Made by a program: the position numbers and the translations under genes. From Owenweeksia sp. TMED14 (GTDB taxonomy: Bacteria; Bacteroidota; Bacteroidia; Flavobacteriales; Schleiferiaceae): DNA of 64,000 bases. Location of the stretch: the NCBI GenBank assembly GCA_949529985.1, contig CATIRS010000049.1:1-64000 (forward strand), written 5' to 3'. Positions 18,242 through 27,391 of the stretch are shown here, one piece after another. The notes under the pieces are model-generated. The model made no database searches. It had not been told where the DNA came from and saw nothing but the letters and a program-made list of their open reading frames with translations. Position 1 is the stretch's first letter; each line of letters starts with the position of its first letter.

Positions 18242-20176
18242 ATGATTGATATTAAACTACCTGATGGATCCATCAGAAACTACCCCAAGGGCACTTCCGC
18301 AAAAACTATTGCAGAATCAATTTCTCGTGGACTAGCTAAGAATGCTCTTACAGCGAAGTGGAACGATCAAATCATAGAACTCAATGACCCTCTTACTGAT
18401 TCAGGCTCCTTAGAGTTCTTCACTTGGGATCAACCTGAAGGAAAAAATGCTTTTTGGCATTCAAGTGCACATGTACTGGCTCAAGCTATTTTGCACTTTT
18501 ACCCCGATGCTCTCTTAACGATTGGACCCGCAATTGAAAACGGGTTTTATTATGACGTAGACTTTGGCGATTCAACATTTGGAGAAAATGACTTTGAGAA
18601 GCTTGAGAATAAAATGATCGAATTTGCACGCGAAAAATCAGATTTTAAAATGCGGTCGGTATCAAAAACTGATGCACTCAAAATATTTGAGATGAATTTT
18701 TTTAAAACTGAGCTCATTCAAAATCTTGAAGATGGTACGATTACCTTGTGCGATCATTCGGATTTTACAGATTTGTGCCGTGGAGGGCACATTCCAAATA
18801 CAGGATTAATTAAAACTTTTAAAGTAATGAGCGTTGCTGGGGCTTATTGGAGAGGAAACGAAAAAAACCCGCAATTATCTCGAGTATATGGAATTTCTTT
18901 TCCAAAACAATCAATGTTAAAAGAATATTTAGATCTTTTAGAAGAAGCGAAAAAAAGAGATCATAGGAAACTTGGAAAGGAACTAGAACTTTTTACATTT
19001 TCCAAAAGAGTTGGTCAAGGACTCCCCTTGTGGCTTCCAAAAGGCGCGGCACTCAGAGAGCGTTTAGAGCAGTTTTTAAAGAAAGTTCAAACAAAAGCAG
19101 GTTATCAAGGAGTTATTACTCCTCATATCGGAAATAAAGAACTCTATGTCTGCTCAGGACATTATGAAAAGTATGGAAAAGATAGCTTTCAACCAATAGG
19201 AACGCCATCTGAAGGCGAAGAATATTTGCTCAAACCAATGAACTGCCCTCATCATTGTGAAATATACAAATCATCACCCCGATCTTATAAAGATTTACCC
19301 TTGAGGTTTTCTGAATTTGGAACGGTCTATCGATATGAGCAAAGCGGAGAACTTCATGGATTAACTCGAGTCAGAGGGTTTACTCAAGATGACGCCCATA
19401 TATTTTGTATGCCACACCAGTTGAAAGCCGAGTTTGAAAAAGTCATTGATCTAGTGCTGTACATATTTAAAACATTAGATTTTAAAGACTTCCAAGCGCA
19501 AATAAGTCTGCGAGACCCGAAAACTCCAGAAAAATATATTGGGTCGATCGAAAATTGGAATAAAGCTGAAGAAGCTATCATAGAATCTGCCAAAAAAAAG
19601 GGACTAAAAACAGAAATAGAATATGGTGAAGCAGCATTTTATGGACCAAAATTAGATTTTTTAGTCAAAGATGCTTTAGGCAGATCTTGGCAATTAGGAA
19701 CGATACAAGTTGACTACAATTTACCCGAACGGTTTGATTTACAATTTAAAGGTGACGATAATAATCAGCACAGGCCTGTAATGATCCACAGAGCTCCATT
19801 TGGTTCAATGGAGCGATTTGTTGCGGTTCTCCTTGAGCATTGTGCTGGAAATTTCCCGCTATGGCTAACTCCAGACCAAGTTATGGTACTTCCAATTTCA
19901 GAGAAGTTTCAAGAGTATGCCGAAGAGGTTGTCAGTCTGTTAGAAATGTCCGATATTCGCGCCCTCATTGACGACAGGAATGAAAAAATTGGAAGAAAAA
20001 TTCGAGACGCGGAAATTCAGAAAATTCCTTTCATGATTATCATAGGTGAAAAAGAAGTTAAAGAAAAATGTTTGTCGATTCGTCGACACACCCAAGGTGA
20101 CCTCGGAGTAATGAATGTAGAGAATTTCTGCTCATTAGTAAAAGAGGAAGTTAAGGATCTCTTGGCATCTTTTTAA
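18242..20176 (+). CDS. thrS: threonine-tRNA ligase
   Basis: A 644-aa class II aminoacyl-tRNA synthetase of full length. The N-terminal TGS domain spans about 1-62 ([21 protein letters not shown]). The editing domain carries H73 and H77 (HSSAH) and a DLCRGGH motif near 180 that completes its metal-like site. The catalytic domain has the zinc-binding cysteine in MNCPHH near 337, motif 2 [22 protein letters not shown] sequence near 360-380, and motif 3 [11 protein letters not shown] near 515. The C-terminal anticodon-binding domain begins around 540. It leads the thrS-infC-rpmI-rplT translation operon. Confidence 0.97.
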   Translation: MIDIKLPDGSIRNYPKGTSAKTIAESISRGLAKNALTAKWNDQIIELNDPLTDSGSLEFFTWDQPEGKNAFWHSSAHVLAQAILHFYPDALLTIGPAIENGFYYDVDFGDSTFGENDFEKLENKMIEFAREKSDFKMRSVSKTDALKIFEMNFFKTELIQNLEDGTITLCDHSDFTDLCRGGHIPNTGLIKTFKVMSVAGAYWRGNEKNPQLSRVYGISFPKQSMLKEYLDLLEEAKKRDHRKLGKELELFTFSKRVGQGLPLWLPKGAALRERLEQFLKKVQTKAGYQGVITPHIGNKELYVCSGHYEKYGKDSFQPIGTPSEGEEYLLKPMNCPHHCEIYKSSPRSYKDLPLRFSEFGTVYRYEQSGELHGLTRVRGFTQDDAHIFCMPHQLKAEFEKVIDLVLYIFKTLDFKDFQAQISLRDPKTPEKYIGSIENWNKAEEAIIESAKKKGLKTEIEYGEAAFYGPKLDFLVKDALGRSWQLGTIQVDYNLPERFDLQFKGDDNNQHRPVMIHRAPFGSMERFVAVLLEHCAGNFPLWLTPDQVMVLPISEKFQEYAEEVVSLLEMSDIRALIDDRNEKIGRKIRDAEIQKIPFMIIIGEKEVKEKCLSIRRHTQGDLGVMNVENFCSLVKEEVKDLLASF

Positions 20177-20248
20177 ATAAAAAGATATAATAATTAAAAA
20201 AAAATAACCCTGAATAAGCCCTATAGAGGACGTGGTGGAAGTCGCCAT

Positions 20249-20767
20249 GTGAAGCCTGAAAATCCACATAAAATCAACGAAGCAATTCGAGATTTAAAGG
20301 TGCGCCTACTTTTGGAAGGCAAGGAACCTATTGTAGTAACAACGATCGAAGCAAGAGCAATAGCTCAGGCAGAAGAGCTTGACCTTGTCATGATTGCCGA
20401 AAAGGCTGATCCGCCTGTTTGTAAGATTATTGACTACAAAAAATTTCTTTACGACCAGAAAAAAAAGCAAAAAGAGATTGCTTCAAAAGCAATGAAAGTA
20501 GTAATCAAGGAAATTCGCTTTGGCCCCCAAACGGATAATCATGATTACGAATTCAAACTGAAACACGCAAGAAAATTTCTCGAAGATGGAGCTAAACTCA
20601 AATCTTTTGTTTTCTTTCGTGGAAGGTCCATAATATACAAAGAGCAAGGTGAACTGCTCTTGTTACGTCTTGCCCAAGACGTCTCTGATCTTGGAAAGGT
20701 TGAGGCACTTCCTCACCTTGAAGGGAAAAGAATGTTCATATTGATCGCCCCGATAAAAAAGAAATAA
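20249..20767 (+). CDS. infC: translation initiation factor IF-3
   Basis: A 172-aa IF-3 when read from the GTG at 20249. The N-terminal domain includes HKINEAIRDLKVRLL, the hinge helix carries KIIDYKKFLYDQKKKQKE, and the C-terminal domain has KEIRFGPQTDNHDYEFKLKHARKFL and the 30S-binding end GKVEALPHLEGKRMF. It keeps 30S subunits free and checks start codons. The reading frame stays open upstream to 20198 and encodes a basic segment (NKPYRGRGGSRHVKPEN) like the N-termini of other Bacteroidota IF-3 proteins. No ATG exists there, so the true start may be CTG (20210) or ATA (20204), as infC often uses rare starts for autoregulation. Confidence 0.93.
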   Translation: MKPENPHKINEAIRDLKVRLLLEGKEPIVVTTIEARAIAQAEELDLVMIAEKADPPVCKIIDYKKFLYDQKKKQKEIASKAMKVVIKEIRFGPQTDNHDYEFKLKHARKFLEDGAKLKSFVFFRGRSIIYKEQGELLLLRLAQDVSDLGKVEALPHLEGKRMFILIAPIKKK

Positions 20768-20792
20768 CCAGCAATTTAAAATCTGAGGAAAT

Positions 20793-20987
20793 ATGCCTAA
20801 GATGAAAACTAAATCCAGCGCTAAAAAGCGATTTAAGCTAACAGGTACTGGAAAAATAAAGCGTAAGCACGCCTTCAAAAGTCATATTTTGACTAAAAAG
20901 GCAACAGATCGTAAGCGTCGCTTGACGCAATCGACATTGGTTCATTCTTCCGATGTAAAGTCTATCAAGGTGCAGTTGGTTCTGTAG
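20793..20987 (+). CDS. rpmI: ribosomal protein bL35
   Basis: A 64-aa, very basic 50S protein beginning [31 protein letters not shown], the standard bL35 opening, with [13 protein letters not shown] in the centre. It lies 25 bases after infC in the conserved infC-rpmI-rplT order. A GAGGA stretch lies about five bases before the ATG, one of few SD-like sites in the window. Confidence 0.97.
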   Translation: MPKMKTKSSAKKRFKLTGTGKIKRKHAFKSHILTKKATDRKRRLTQSTLVHSSDVKSIKVQLVL

Positions 20988-21081
20988 TCCTTAGTTCGTT
21001 TTTAAGTTTAACCATGTGCAAGTGCATCTAAAGTGAGAAATTAACTAATAGTCTCCGCGCTGCCAAAAAAAATAAAACAAA

Positions 21082-21426
21082 ATGCCACGTTCAGTAAATA
21101 ATGTCGCTTCAAGAGCTCGCCGAAAAAAGGTGATGCAAATGGCCAAGGGTTACTTCGGCCGAAGAAAAAATGTATGGACCGTCGCGAAAAATGCGGTTGA
21201 AAAGGGTCTTCAATATGCGTATCGTGATCGTCGAAACAAAAAACGTAATTTTCGTGCCTTATGGATCACTCGGATAAATGCGGGCGCCCGTATCAACGGA
21301 CTCTCATATAGTCAATTAATGGGAAAACTTCACTCTGAAAAAATTGATCTTAATAGAAAAGTTTTAGCTGATTTAGCTATGAATCATCCTGAAGCGTTTA
21401 AAGCTGTCGTCGACAGAGTTAAATAA
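21082..21426 (+). CDS. rplT: ribosomal protein bL20
   Basis: A 114-aa 50S assembly protein. [51 protein letters not shown] is the basic N-terminal extension that threads into 23S rRNA, and [24 protein letters not shown] is the globular part. It lies 94 bases after rpmI; that gap has no recognisable gene. It is followed by a strong hairpin that ends the operon. Confidence 0.97.
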   Translation: MPRSVNNVASRARRKKVMQMAKGYFGRRKNVWTVAKNAVEKGLQYAYRDRRNKKRNFRALWITRINAGARINGLSYSQLMGKLHSEKIDLNRKVLADLAMNHPEAFKAVVDRVK

Positions 21427-21442
21427 ATTTATCTCACATGTA

Positions 21443-21478
21443 ATAAGAAAAGCCAGCTAACATGCTGGCTTTTCTTAT
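21443..21478. terminator. bidirectional intrinsic terminator after rplT
   Basis: A perfect 15-bp inverted repeat (ATAAGAAAAGCCAGC at 21443-21457 and its complement at 21464-21478) encloses a six-base loop. The A/T-rich outer arms give a U-rich tail on either strand, so the hairpin can stop both the thrS-rplT transcript and the convergent lpd-ABC transcript, whose last codons overlap it at 21475. Confidence 0.85.
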
Positions 21479-22395
21479 GACCTAAGGTGCCAGATTGAGC
21501 CATCTGGAGACTTCCAAAACTGGGTTGTTACAGTTCCACTAAATTCCGATTTTATCAATTTTACACCCATTGGCATATCTTTTTTTGTTAAATTTTCTGG
21601 TCGTAAAAACCAAGATCCTCCTATGACAAAGGACTTACTGTTGTTTTTTAGAGAATCGGTAACTTCTTTAAGAGGAAAACTATTCACCGGACCGAAAGCA
21701 TGAGCCATGGATAACGTCTTTGGCTTTTCATATATTTGTCTTGGAGTGCCTGACTCTACGATGCTTCCCTCTTGCATAACGTCGATACGATCAGCCCATT
21801 CCATGGCATCTCTAACATCATGAACAACCATGACAACAGAAGCTCCAGATCTACTTTGCCAATTTTTTAAAATATCTTGCATTTGGCTTTTATGCATAGG
21901 ATCTAGATGACTGAAAGGCTCATCTAAGAGCAATGCTCCAGGCCTAGAAATAAGAGCCTGACCCATCGCTAATCGTTGAAGCTCGCCCCCAGATAAACCT
22001 CTTGCCTTCTCGCTTAATAAGGGAGCAAGATTGAGATTTTTTATCCATTTTCGAACTACTCGATCCTCTGAGGATTCAGATCTAATTCCAGCAAATTCAA
22101 GGAGGTTATCACGTACTGTTTTATATGGCATCTGGCCAAAGTCTTGCCTAACCATTCTAATTCTAGGATGGCCCGGGACCAAGGGGACGCGAACGTGAGG
22201 CGTTAAACCATACCACACCTTGCCCTGATCAGGAACTACTCTGCCTCCAAGAATGTTTAAAAACGTAGACTTACCTGAGCCTGAAGGCCCAAGCAATGCC
22301 ACCACTTCTCCACTATTGCAGGCCCAGCTGGGAATTGAAAGTAAAAACCTTTCAAAGCCATGTAGTAAATTAACAGAACGGAGTCTTATAGGCAT
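21475..22395 (-). CDS. ABC transporter ATP-binding protein (PotA/FbpC-like), no partner in window
   Basis: A 306-aa ABC ATPase. Walker A GPSGSGKST lies near residue 35, the signature LSGGELQRLAMGQAL near 138, Walker B ALLLDEPFSHLD near 160, and the H-loop VVMVVHDVRDAME near 190. About 70 residues beyond the ATPase core (FVIGGSWFLRPENL...SPDGSIWHLRS) resemble the TOBE-type regulatory tail of PotA, FbpC or CysA importers. No permease or binding protein gene is adjacent, so the substrate is unknown. It follows lpd by eight bases and ends within the bidirectional terminator. Confidence 0.8.
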   Translation of the reverse strand: MPIRLRSVNLLHGFERFLLSIPSWACNSGEVVALLGPSGSGKSTFLNILGGRVVPDQGKVWYGLTPHVRVPLVPGHPRIRMVRQDFGQMPYKTVRDNLLEFAGIRSESSEDRVVRKWIKNLNLAPLLSEKARGLSGGELQRLAMGQALISRPGALLLDEPFSHLDPMHKSQMQDILKNWQSRSGASVVMVVHDVRDAMEWADRIDVMQEGSIVESGTPRQIYEKPKTLSMAHAFGPVNSFPLKEVTDSLKNNSKSFVIGGSWFLRPENLTKKDMPMGVKLIKSEFSGTVTTQFWKSPDGSIWHLRS

Positions 22396-22403
22396 GCGAT
22401 TAA

Positions 22404-23789
22404 TTATAAATGAATAACTTCTCCATAAGCTGCTGCAGTAGCTTCCATTATAGCTTCTGACATTGTTGGATGCGGATGAACAGTCTTTAAAAGCTCCATT
22501 CCTGTCGTTTCGAGTTTTCGTACAGCAACTATTTCAGCTATCATTTCCGTAACGTTGGTCCCAATCATATGAGCTCCAAGGAGCTCTCCATATTTAGAGT
22601 CAAAGATCATTTTTACAAACCCATCAGTTTCTCCTGAAGATGAAGCTTTCCCTGATGCACTAAATGGGAATTTCCCTACTTTAATTTCATAACCAGCATC
22701 TCTTGCAGCTTTTTCAGTCATACCTACCGAAGCTATTTCAGGCGAAGAGTAAGTACAACCTGGAATATTATTATAATCCAAAGAGTCAGGGGAATGGCCA
22801 GCTATTGCCTCAACACAAATTATTCCTTCCGCCGAAGCTACATGAGCTAAAGCAGGACCGTGAACAATATCTCCAATTGCGTAATACCCAGGCGCTGTGG
22901 TCTTATAAACGTCATCAACCACTACACGTCCATTTTTCGTGTTGATACCCACGGATTCAAGACCCAAATTCTCTAAGTTCGTGGAAACTCCCACCGCGCT
23001 CAAGACAATCTCACATTCAATCTTATGTTCCCCTTTGGAATTTTTAAAGGAGACGATACATGACTTTCCAGATTTATCTACACCAGTGACCTCTGTTGAG
23101 GTATTAATTTTTATTCCTTTCTTTTTAAATATACTTTCTAAAGATTTGGAAACATCTGCATCTTCATTTGGCACAATAGCTGGAAGAAATTCCATTATAG
23201 TAACATCCGATCCCATTGCATTATAAAAATATGCAAATTCAATTCCAATGGCTCCAGAACCAACTATTACAATAGATTTTGGCAGCTTCGGAAGGGTCAT
23301 TGCTTCACGGTATCCAATTATTTTTTTTCCATCTTGTTTAAGAGATGATAATTCTCTAGAACGACCTCCAGTTGCTAGAATGATATTCTTTGCTGAAAGA
23401 ATCTTTGATGCACCCGAACCTTTAACTTCGACTTTTTTACCTGGTAAAACTTGACCGTAGCCTATTATGACATCGATCTTATTTTTTTTCATTAAAAATT
23501 GAACCCCTTTGCTCATTCCAGCAGCAACATCCCGACTTCGTTTAATCACTTTACTAAAGTCATGCTTGGCTCCATCTACTGATATTCCATAATCCTCGGC
23601 ATGTTGGATATACTGGAAGACTTGAGCGCTTTTAATCAAGGCTTTAGTCGGAATACAACCCCAATTTAAGCAAACCCCTCCTAGACTCTCTTTTTCCACC
23701 ACAGCTGTTTTAAGACCTAGCTGACTGGCACGGATAGCAGCGACATACCCACCGGGACCTGAACCAATAATAATAACGTCATATTCCAT
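22404..23789 (-). CDS. lpdA: dihydrolipoyl dehydrogenase (E3)
   Basis: A 461-aa flavin disulfide reductase. The FAD-binding GSGPGGYVAAIRASQLG opens the protein, and the redox disulfide pair C40/C45 lies in GGVCLNWGCIPTKAL. The NAD-binding VIVGSGAIGIEFAYFYNAMG is near 180, the second FAD motif YAIGDIVHGPALAHVASAEG near 310, and the catalytic His-Glu region HPHPTMSEAI near the end. It reoxidises lipoamide in 2-oxoacid dehydrogenase and glycine cleavage complexes, and can serve the fused E1 encoded at 8.3-10.6 kb. It follows ridA by 17 bases. Confidence 0.96.
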   Translation of the reverse strand: MEYDVIIIGSGPGGYVAAIRASQLGLKTAVVEKESLGGVCLNWGCIPTKALIKSAQVFQYIQHAEDYGISVDGAKHDFSKVIKRSRDVAAGMSKGVQFLMKKNKIDVIIGYGQVLPGKKVEVKGSGASKILSAKNIILATGGRSRELSSLKQDGKKIIGYREAMTLPKLPKSIVIVGSGAIGIEFAYFYNAMGSDVTIMEFLPAIVPNEDADVSKSLESIFKKKGIKINTSTEVTGVDKSGKSCIVSFKNSKGEHKIECEIVLSAVGVSTNLENLGLESVGINTKNGRVVVDDVYKTTAPGYYAIGDIVHGPALAHVASAEGIICVEAIAGHSPDSLDYNNIPGCTYSSPEIASVGMTEKAARDAGYEIKVGKFPFSASGKASSSGETDGFVKMIFDSKYGELLGAHMIGTNVTEMIAEIVAVRKLETTGMELLKTVHPHPTMSEAIMEATAAAYGEVIHL

Positions 23790-23806
23790 CGTAATATATT
23801 TACATT

Positions 23807-24196
23807 TTAAGATTTCAAAGGTAAGTAGGCAATTGCAGATATCTCGACTCGAACACCTTTTGGCAACTCAGATACCGCAACAGTTTCCCTTGCTGGGGAT
23901 AACTCACCAAATACTTGAGCATAATAAGTATTTACTTGGGAAAACAAGGCCATGTCTGAGAGAAAAATACTGCATTTAATAACGTCTTTTGGTTCAGCAC
24001 CTCCAGATTTTAACACTTCACAAAGGTTCTTTAAAACACACTCGACCTCTTCTGCAATCGTATTCATTTTTAATTTACCAGTGATTTGATCCAGAGCTAT
24101 TTGACCTGACACATAAAGAAAGTCGCCAGCTTTAACAGCCTGACTATATGCCCCTATTGCCTCAGGGGATTGTTCACTATATATTATTTTTTTCAT
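23807..24196 (-). CDS. ridA: RidA family reactive-enamine/imine deaminase
   Basis: A 129-aa RidA/YjgF/TdcF protein of usual length. EQSPEAIGAYSQAVKAGDFLYVSGQIALD is the conserved N-terminal active-site strand. A conserved arginine is in SPARETVAVSELPKGVRVEISAIAYLP near residues 105-125, with the acidic residue close to the end. It hydrolyses 2-aminoacrylate and related imines formed by PLP enzymes such as IlvE (33.6 kb). It is first in a ridA-lpdA-ABC operon. The ATG at 24196 has only weak promoter matches upstream. Confidence 0.93.
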   Translation of the reverse strand: MKKIIYSEQSPEAIGAYSQAVKAGDFLYVSGQIALDQITGKLKMNTIAEEVECVLKNLCEVLKSGGAEPKDVIKCSIFLSDMALFSQVNTYYAQVFGELSPARETVAVSELPKGVRVEISAIAYLPLKS

Positions 24197-24307
24197 TTTA
24201 ATCTATTTTAATCTGCAAAATCGTCAATCTTAATGAAAACAAAACATAAAATTCATTAACATATTAAACATACATTGTTGATATAATCAGATCATAGATT
24301 CCTAAAT

Positions 24308-24315
24308 TATATTTG
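24308..24315 (+). promoter_or_regulatory. -7 promoter box of the pabA/trpG gene
   Basis: TATATTTG matches TAnnTTTG exactly and lies six bases before the ATG at 24322. An upstream in-frame TTG (24313) falls inside the box, which argues against that TTG being the start. Confidence 0.6.
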
Positions 24316-24321
24316 CACTTT

Positions 24322-24894
24322 ATGAGGGTAGCTATTCTTGACAACAAAGACTCTTTTACGTATAATTTGGTACATGAAATCGAACCGTTGGTCGATGACT
24401 TAATTGTAATTAGAAATGATGATGATTATGCTTTAGATAAGCTTTTAAAGGTAGATGCATGGGTCATATCGCCTGGACCAGGATTACCTGAGGATTCTGG
24501 CTGTCTTATGGAAGCAATAAAATTGGGATTCGGAAAACTACCAATACTTGGAGTCTGCCTTGGAATGCAGGCTCTGGCAATTCACCAACAAGGAAGACTA
24601 TTTCACTTAAATAACCCTCAACATGGTAAAGAACATATTATTCAAAACGCCTCTAATGATTCCAAACTTTTTAGACTAGTGAATTTCCCATTCAAAGCCG
24701 GACTATATCATTCATGGTCTGTGGATGCAAAATCGATAAATGCAACTGGATTAGTCTATTCTGAATCAAATGTTTTAATGGCAGCTGAATGGGTCGATAA
24801 AAAAGCATTTGGTGTACAATTTCATCCTGAAAGCATAATGACGCCAGATGGTCATCTTATTTTAAAAAACTGGATAGAAATAGCTAATTCCTAA
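24322..24894 (+). CDS. glutamine amidotransferase subunit, aminodeoxychorismate or anthranilate synthase component II
   Basis: A 190-aa class I glutaminase. It begins MRVAILDNKDSFTYNLVHEIE. The oxyanion segment WVISPGPGLPEDSG is near 52-65, the catalytic cysteine in ILGVCLGMQALA near 80, and the His-Glu pair in FGVQFHPESIMT near 170. It supplies ammonia to a chorismate-using partner; PabA (folate) and TrpG (tryptophan) cannot be separated on sequence alone. No pabB or trpE lies in the window, which favours neither. The start at 24322 follows from the promoter box. It is convergent with lptD, with three bases between stops. Confidence 0.88.
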   Translation: MRVAILDNKDSFTYNLVHEIEPLVDDLIVIRNDDDYALDKLLKVDAWVISPGPGLPEDSGCLMEAIKLGFGKLPILGVCLGMQALAIHQQGRLFHLNNPQHGKEHIIQNASNDSKLFRLVNFPFKAGLYHSWSVDAKSINATGLVYSESNVLMAAEWVDKKAFGVQFHPESIMTPDGHLILKNWIEIANS

Positions 24895-24897
24895 AAA

Positions 24898-27390
24898 TTA
24901 GTAATCTCCTAATCCTCTTCTTCTATCTAGCTTTAAAGCACTCATTAATGGGGCCTTGACTCCAATCCCAATATTGTAGCTCCTAGCATAACCAAAAGGA
25001 ACCCAGCGAATTCGCATTTCCCAACAATGAAGTTGTCTCAAGACATCGACGGTAGTGTAAGTAAAAGCATTCTCTTGAATATCGTATCCACTCGAAATGC
25101 CTAATCTCCAGTTTGCAGTGGGCTCCCAAGACCCATCGAACCTGAGACTTTGAATCGTTTTCATATCCGTGGTTCCAGATTTATTTGATTGACGCAGAGA
25201 ATAGCCCACATTAAACGTCCATGGAGCTGCCCATTGCATATAATCCATGTGACCATAGTAATCCGGATACAAATCTTGTTCTAACCCGAACTCATTTATG
25301 GGAATAACTGGTCGTCCAGATGCACTACCTCCTCTAAATCTTAAATCTAATGACAGCTGATGTAATGCTGGCCGAAGTGGACCTTGGTCCTTTAACCAAG
25401 CTAAATCTTCCGTCCTTACTCCGACACTATCGATCGAATACCAGTCAAAACTACCCTGATAGGAAAGCCTTATTTTGCTTTTTAAAAATGACGTGCTTGC
25501 GCGCACACTTACAGGGGATAAAGGGTTTGACAAAAGCAACGGGTTATAATTACTTTCAAGAGTGAAATCTTCCAAAATATTAAACTTTTTAATTTTACCT
25601 GAATCTGAAAAGACCGACCATTTTCCATCAAATGTATTTCGGAGTCTGAAGTTTAATCCACCTTTATTTCCCAATCCAGGAGCACCATAAATAAAGCCTT
25701 GAAACTTACTGAAATTTTGAGTTTTACCCGTACTATCTATTTGAACATTCTCTTGCCAAGAATCCCAAGGTGACTGAGTAAAGTCGGGAGCATACCTCCA
25801 ACTTAAAGAAGGGTACATTACGTGTCTAATAGCCTTTAGCGGACCTTTTTTGAAGGAAAAAATACCATAAATAGTTGTTGAAGCACCTGCACTTAACATG
25901 AAATCACGAGCTGCATAAAAACCATTCAAAGTATCCGTAACGACAGATTTAGAAATCGTATCATATTCTCGATATAAAGAATATGGATACCATCTTTCTT
26001 GATATGTTGCATTAGGGTTTAAAGTTATGAATCGAAGTAATTTTAAATTCGTACCCATATTAGCTCGATGATTAACTCCTGCGCGCAGTCTAGCAGGCTC
26101 AAAAAAGATACCTGGCGTTGATAATTCAGAAAGTAATCCCTGGGTTTCGTTTTTTGCTGCCATGGAATATGATAATCCTATTTTTTCATACCATCGAATA
26201 GCACCAATAGGATTACGCCTAGAAAATGGCTGTATTCTGCTCATTCCTAAATTCACCTCTGGTAAACTAAGAATAATAGTCCCATTTTGATTATTCTGTC
26301 GATGTCTAGCCGCAGCTGTAAGATTAAATGGACTTCCTCTCCAACGCTTTGAATAGCTAATTGAAGATGACATATCATTCTTTTGAAAATCTGTAGGGTT
26401 AGTAGTTGTATTTCTAAAAAAAGAACCAGTCGCTAGTTCCACACGTGCATTAAATTGCTGTGTTGGATGTGCTTTTCGGTCTTGAGAGTGACTCCATGAA
26501 ATTCTAAAATCTCTAGAATCCATGAATTGATTTGAATTTTGATTATTCGGATCTCCAAAAGTTGTTCTGTTGATCTGAACACCCAAATTCCCTGAATAAC
26601 GATATCTAAATTTATAATTCCCAGAAGCATTAATACCCCAAGACCCTCGTGAATAAATATCACCTGTTAATCTTAAATCATAATGATCATTAAACGCCCA
26701 ATAGTATCCACCGCCCATTAAACCGAGTCCCCACTCACGTTTATCAGAAAATTTGGGGATTATATATCCAGAAGATCTTTTTTCCATTATTGGAAAAAAA
26801 GCAAATGGCAAAAATAGAGGAGTTGGGATATTCAATATTTGTAAAAATGCTGGTCCTGTAACAATTTGCTCGCCGATATCTAATCGTGCTTTATTTGTAA
26901 CAATGGCGAAGTGTGGATTTTCATGATTGCATGAAGTGAAAGATGCTTTCCCAAGAAAATAACTACTATCTGTTAACATTTTGATTTTTTCACCATGCAA
27001 GAAGCCTTTACTTTCAGTGGTGTTGCCCTTATAAATCCAGCCCTTTTTAGTTCTATAATTATATCGAAGCGTATCTGCGCCGAATTGTCTGTCTCCCTGA
27101 ACTATTCTTGGTTTTCCTGTGATTTTTTCATCTTTCCCTTTTAATCCATAAGCCGTTAGCATATGTTTATCCCAATCAATACGAATAACATCAGCAAATA
27201 ACTGCATACCTTCCATAGTAACTTGAGCTTCATCCCTTAAAATCACAGCATTATATTCTGGTAAATATTCTCCCTCAGATTCCGAACGAAATTGGATTGA
27301 CTGATTAATTTCCGAAGTCTGGGCAAATAACCCAAATCCGAAATTAAAAGATAAGATTAACGCAAAAGCGCGTAATTTTGAAGTCTTCAT
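24898..27390 (-). CDS. lptD: LPS-assembly protein LptD
   Basis: About 830 aa. A signal peptide (MKTSKLRAFALILSFNFGFGLFAQ) precedes an OstA/LptA-like jelly-roll (about 30-150: AVILRDEAQVTMEGMQLFADVIRIDW). A large outer-membrane barrel follows, with alternating aromatic strands and a terminal GIGVKAPLMSALKLDRRRGLGDY. The TPLFLPFAFFPIMEKRSSGYIIPKF motif near the barrel entrance is characteristic. It inserts lipopolysaccharide into the outer leaflet. Two adjacent ATGs (27393, 27390) are possible. The divergent amidase gene begins inside this start region, and the -7 box (27413-27406) lies within the amidase coding sequence. Confidence 0.9.
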   Translation of the reverse strand: MKTSKLRAFALILSFNFGFGLFAQTSEINQSIQFRSESEGEYLPEYNAVILRDEAQVTMEGMQLFADVIRIDWDKHMLTAYGLKGKDEKITGKPRIVQGDRQFGADTLRYNYRTKKGWIYKGNTTESKGFLHGEKIKMLTDSSYFLGKASFTSCNHENPHFAIVTNKARLDIGEQIVTGPAFLQILNIPTPLFLPFAFFPIMEKRSSGYIIPKFSDKREWGLGLMGGGYYWAFNDHYDLRLTGDIYSRGSWGINASGNYKFRYRYSGNLGVQINRTTFGDPNNQNSNQFMDSRDFRISWSHSQDRKAHPTQQFNARVELATGSFFRNTTTNPTDFQKNDMSSSISYSKRWRGSPFNLTAAARHRQNNQNGTIILSLPEVNLGMSRIQPFSRRNPIGAIRWYEKIGLSYSMAAKNETQGLLSELSTPGIFFEPARLRAGVNHRANMGTNLKLLRFITLNPNATYQERWYPYSLYREYDTISKSVVTDTLNGFYAARDFMLSAGASTTIYGIFSFKKGPLKAIRHVMYPSLSWRYAPDFTQSPWDSWQENVQIDSTGKTQNFSKFQGFIYGAPGLGNKGGLNFRLRNTFDGKWSVFSDSGKIKKFNILEDFTLESNYNPLLLSNPLSPVSVRASTSFLKSKIRLSYQGSFDWYSIDSVGVRTEDLAWLKDQGPLRPALHQLSLDLRFRGGSASGRPVIPINEFGLEQDLYPDYYGHMDYMQWAAPWTFNVGYSLRQSNKSGTTDMKTIQSLRFDGSWEPTANWRLGISSGYDIQENAFTYTTVDVLRQLHCWEMRIRWVPFGYARSYNIGIGVKAPLMSALKLDRRRGLGDY
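27373..27380 (+). promoter_or_regulatory. -7 promoter box of the amidase operon, inside lptD
   Basis: TAATTTTG matches TAnnTTTG exactly, 11 bases before the amidase ATG at 27392. It lies within the lptD signal-peptide codons. Transcription should start near 27384, left of the predicted lptD start site, so the two divergent mRNAs would share an antisense 5' overlap. Confidence 0.5.
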
Positions 27391-27391
27391 C

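Noticed and set aside
24884..24901. Six-base inverted repeat CTAATT/AATTAG between pabA/trpG and lptD as a terminator
   Set aside because: The stem is short and all but two of its base pairs are A-T, with no T-run; expected by chance in AT-rich sequence.
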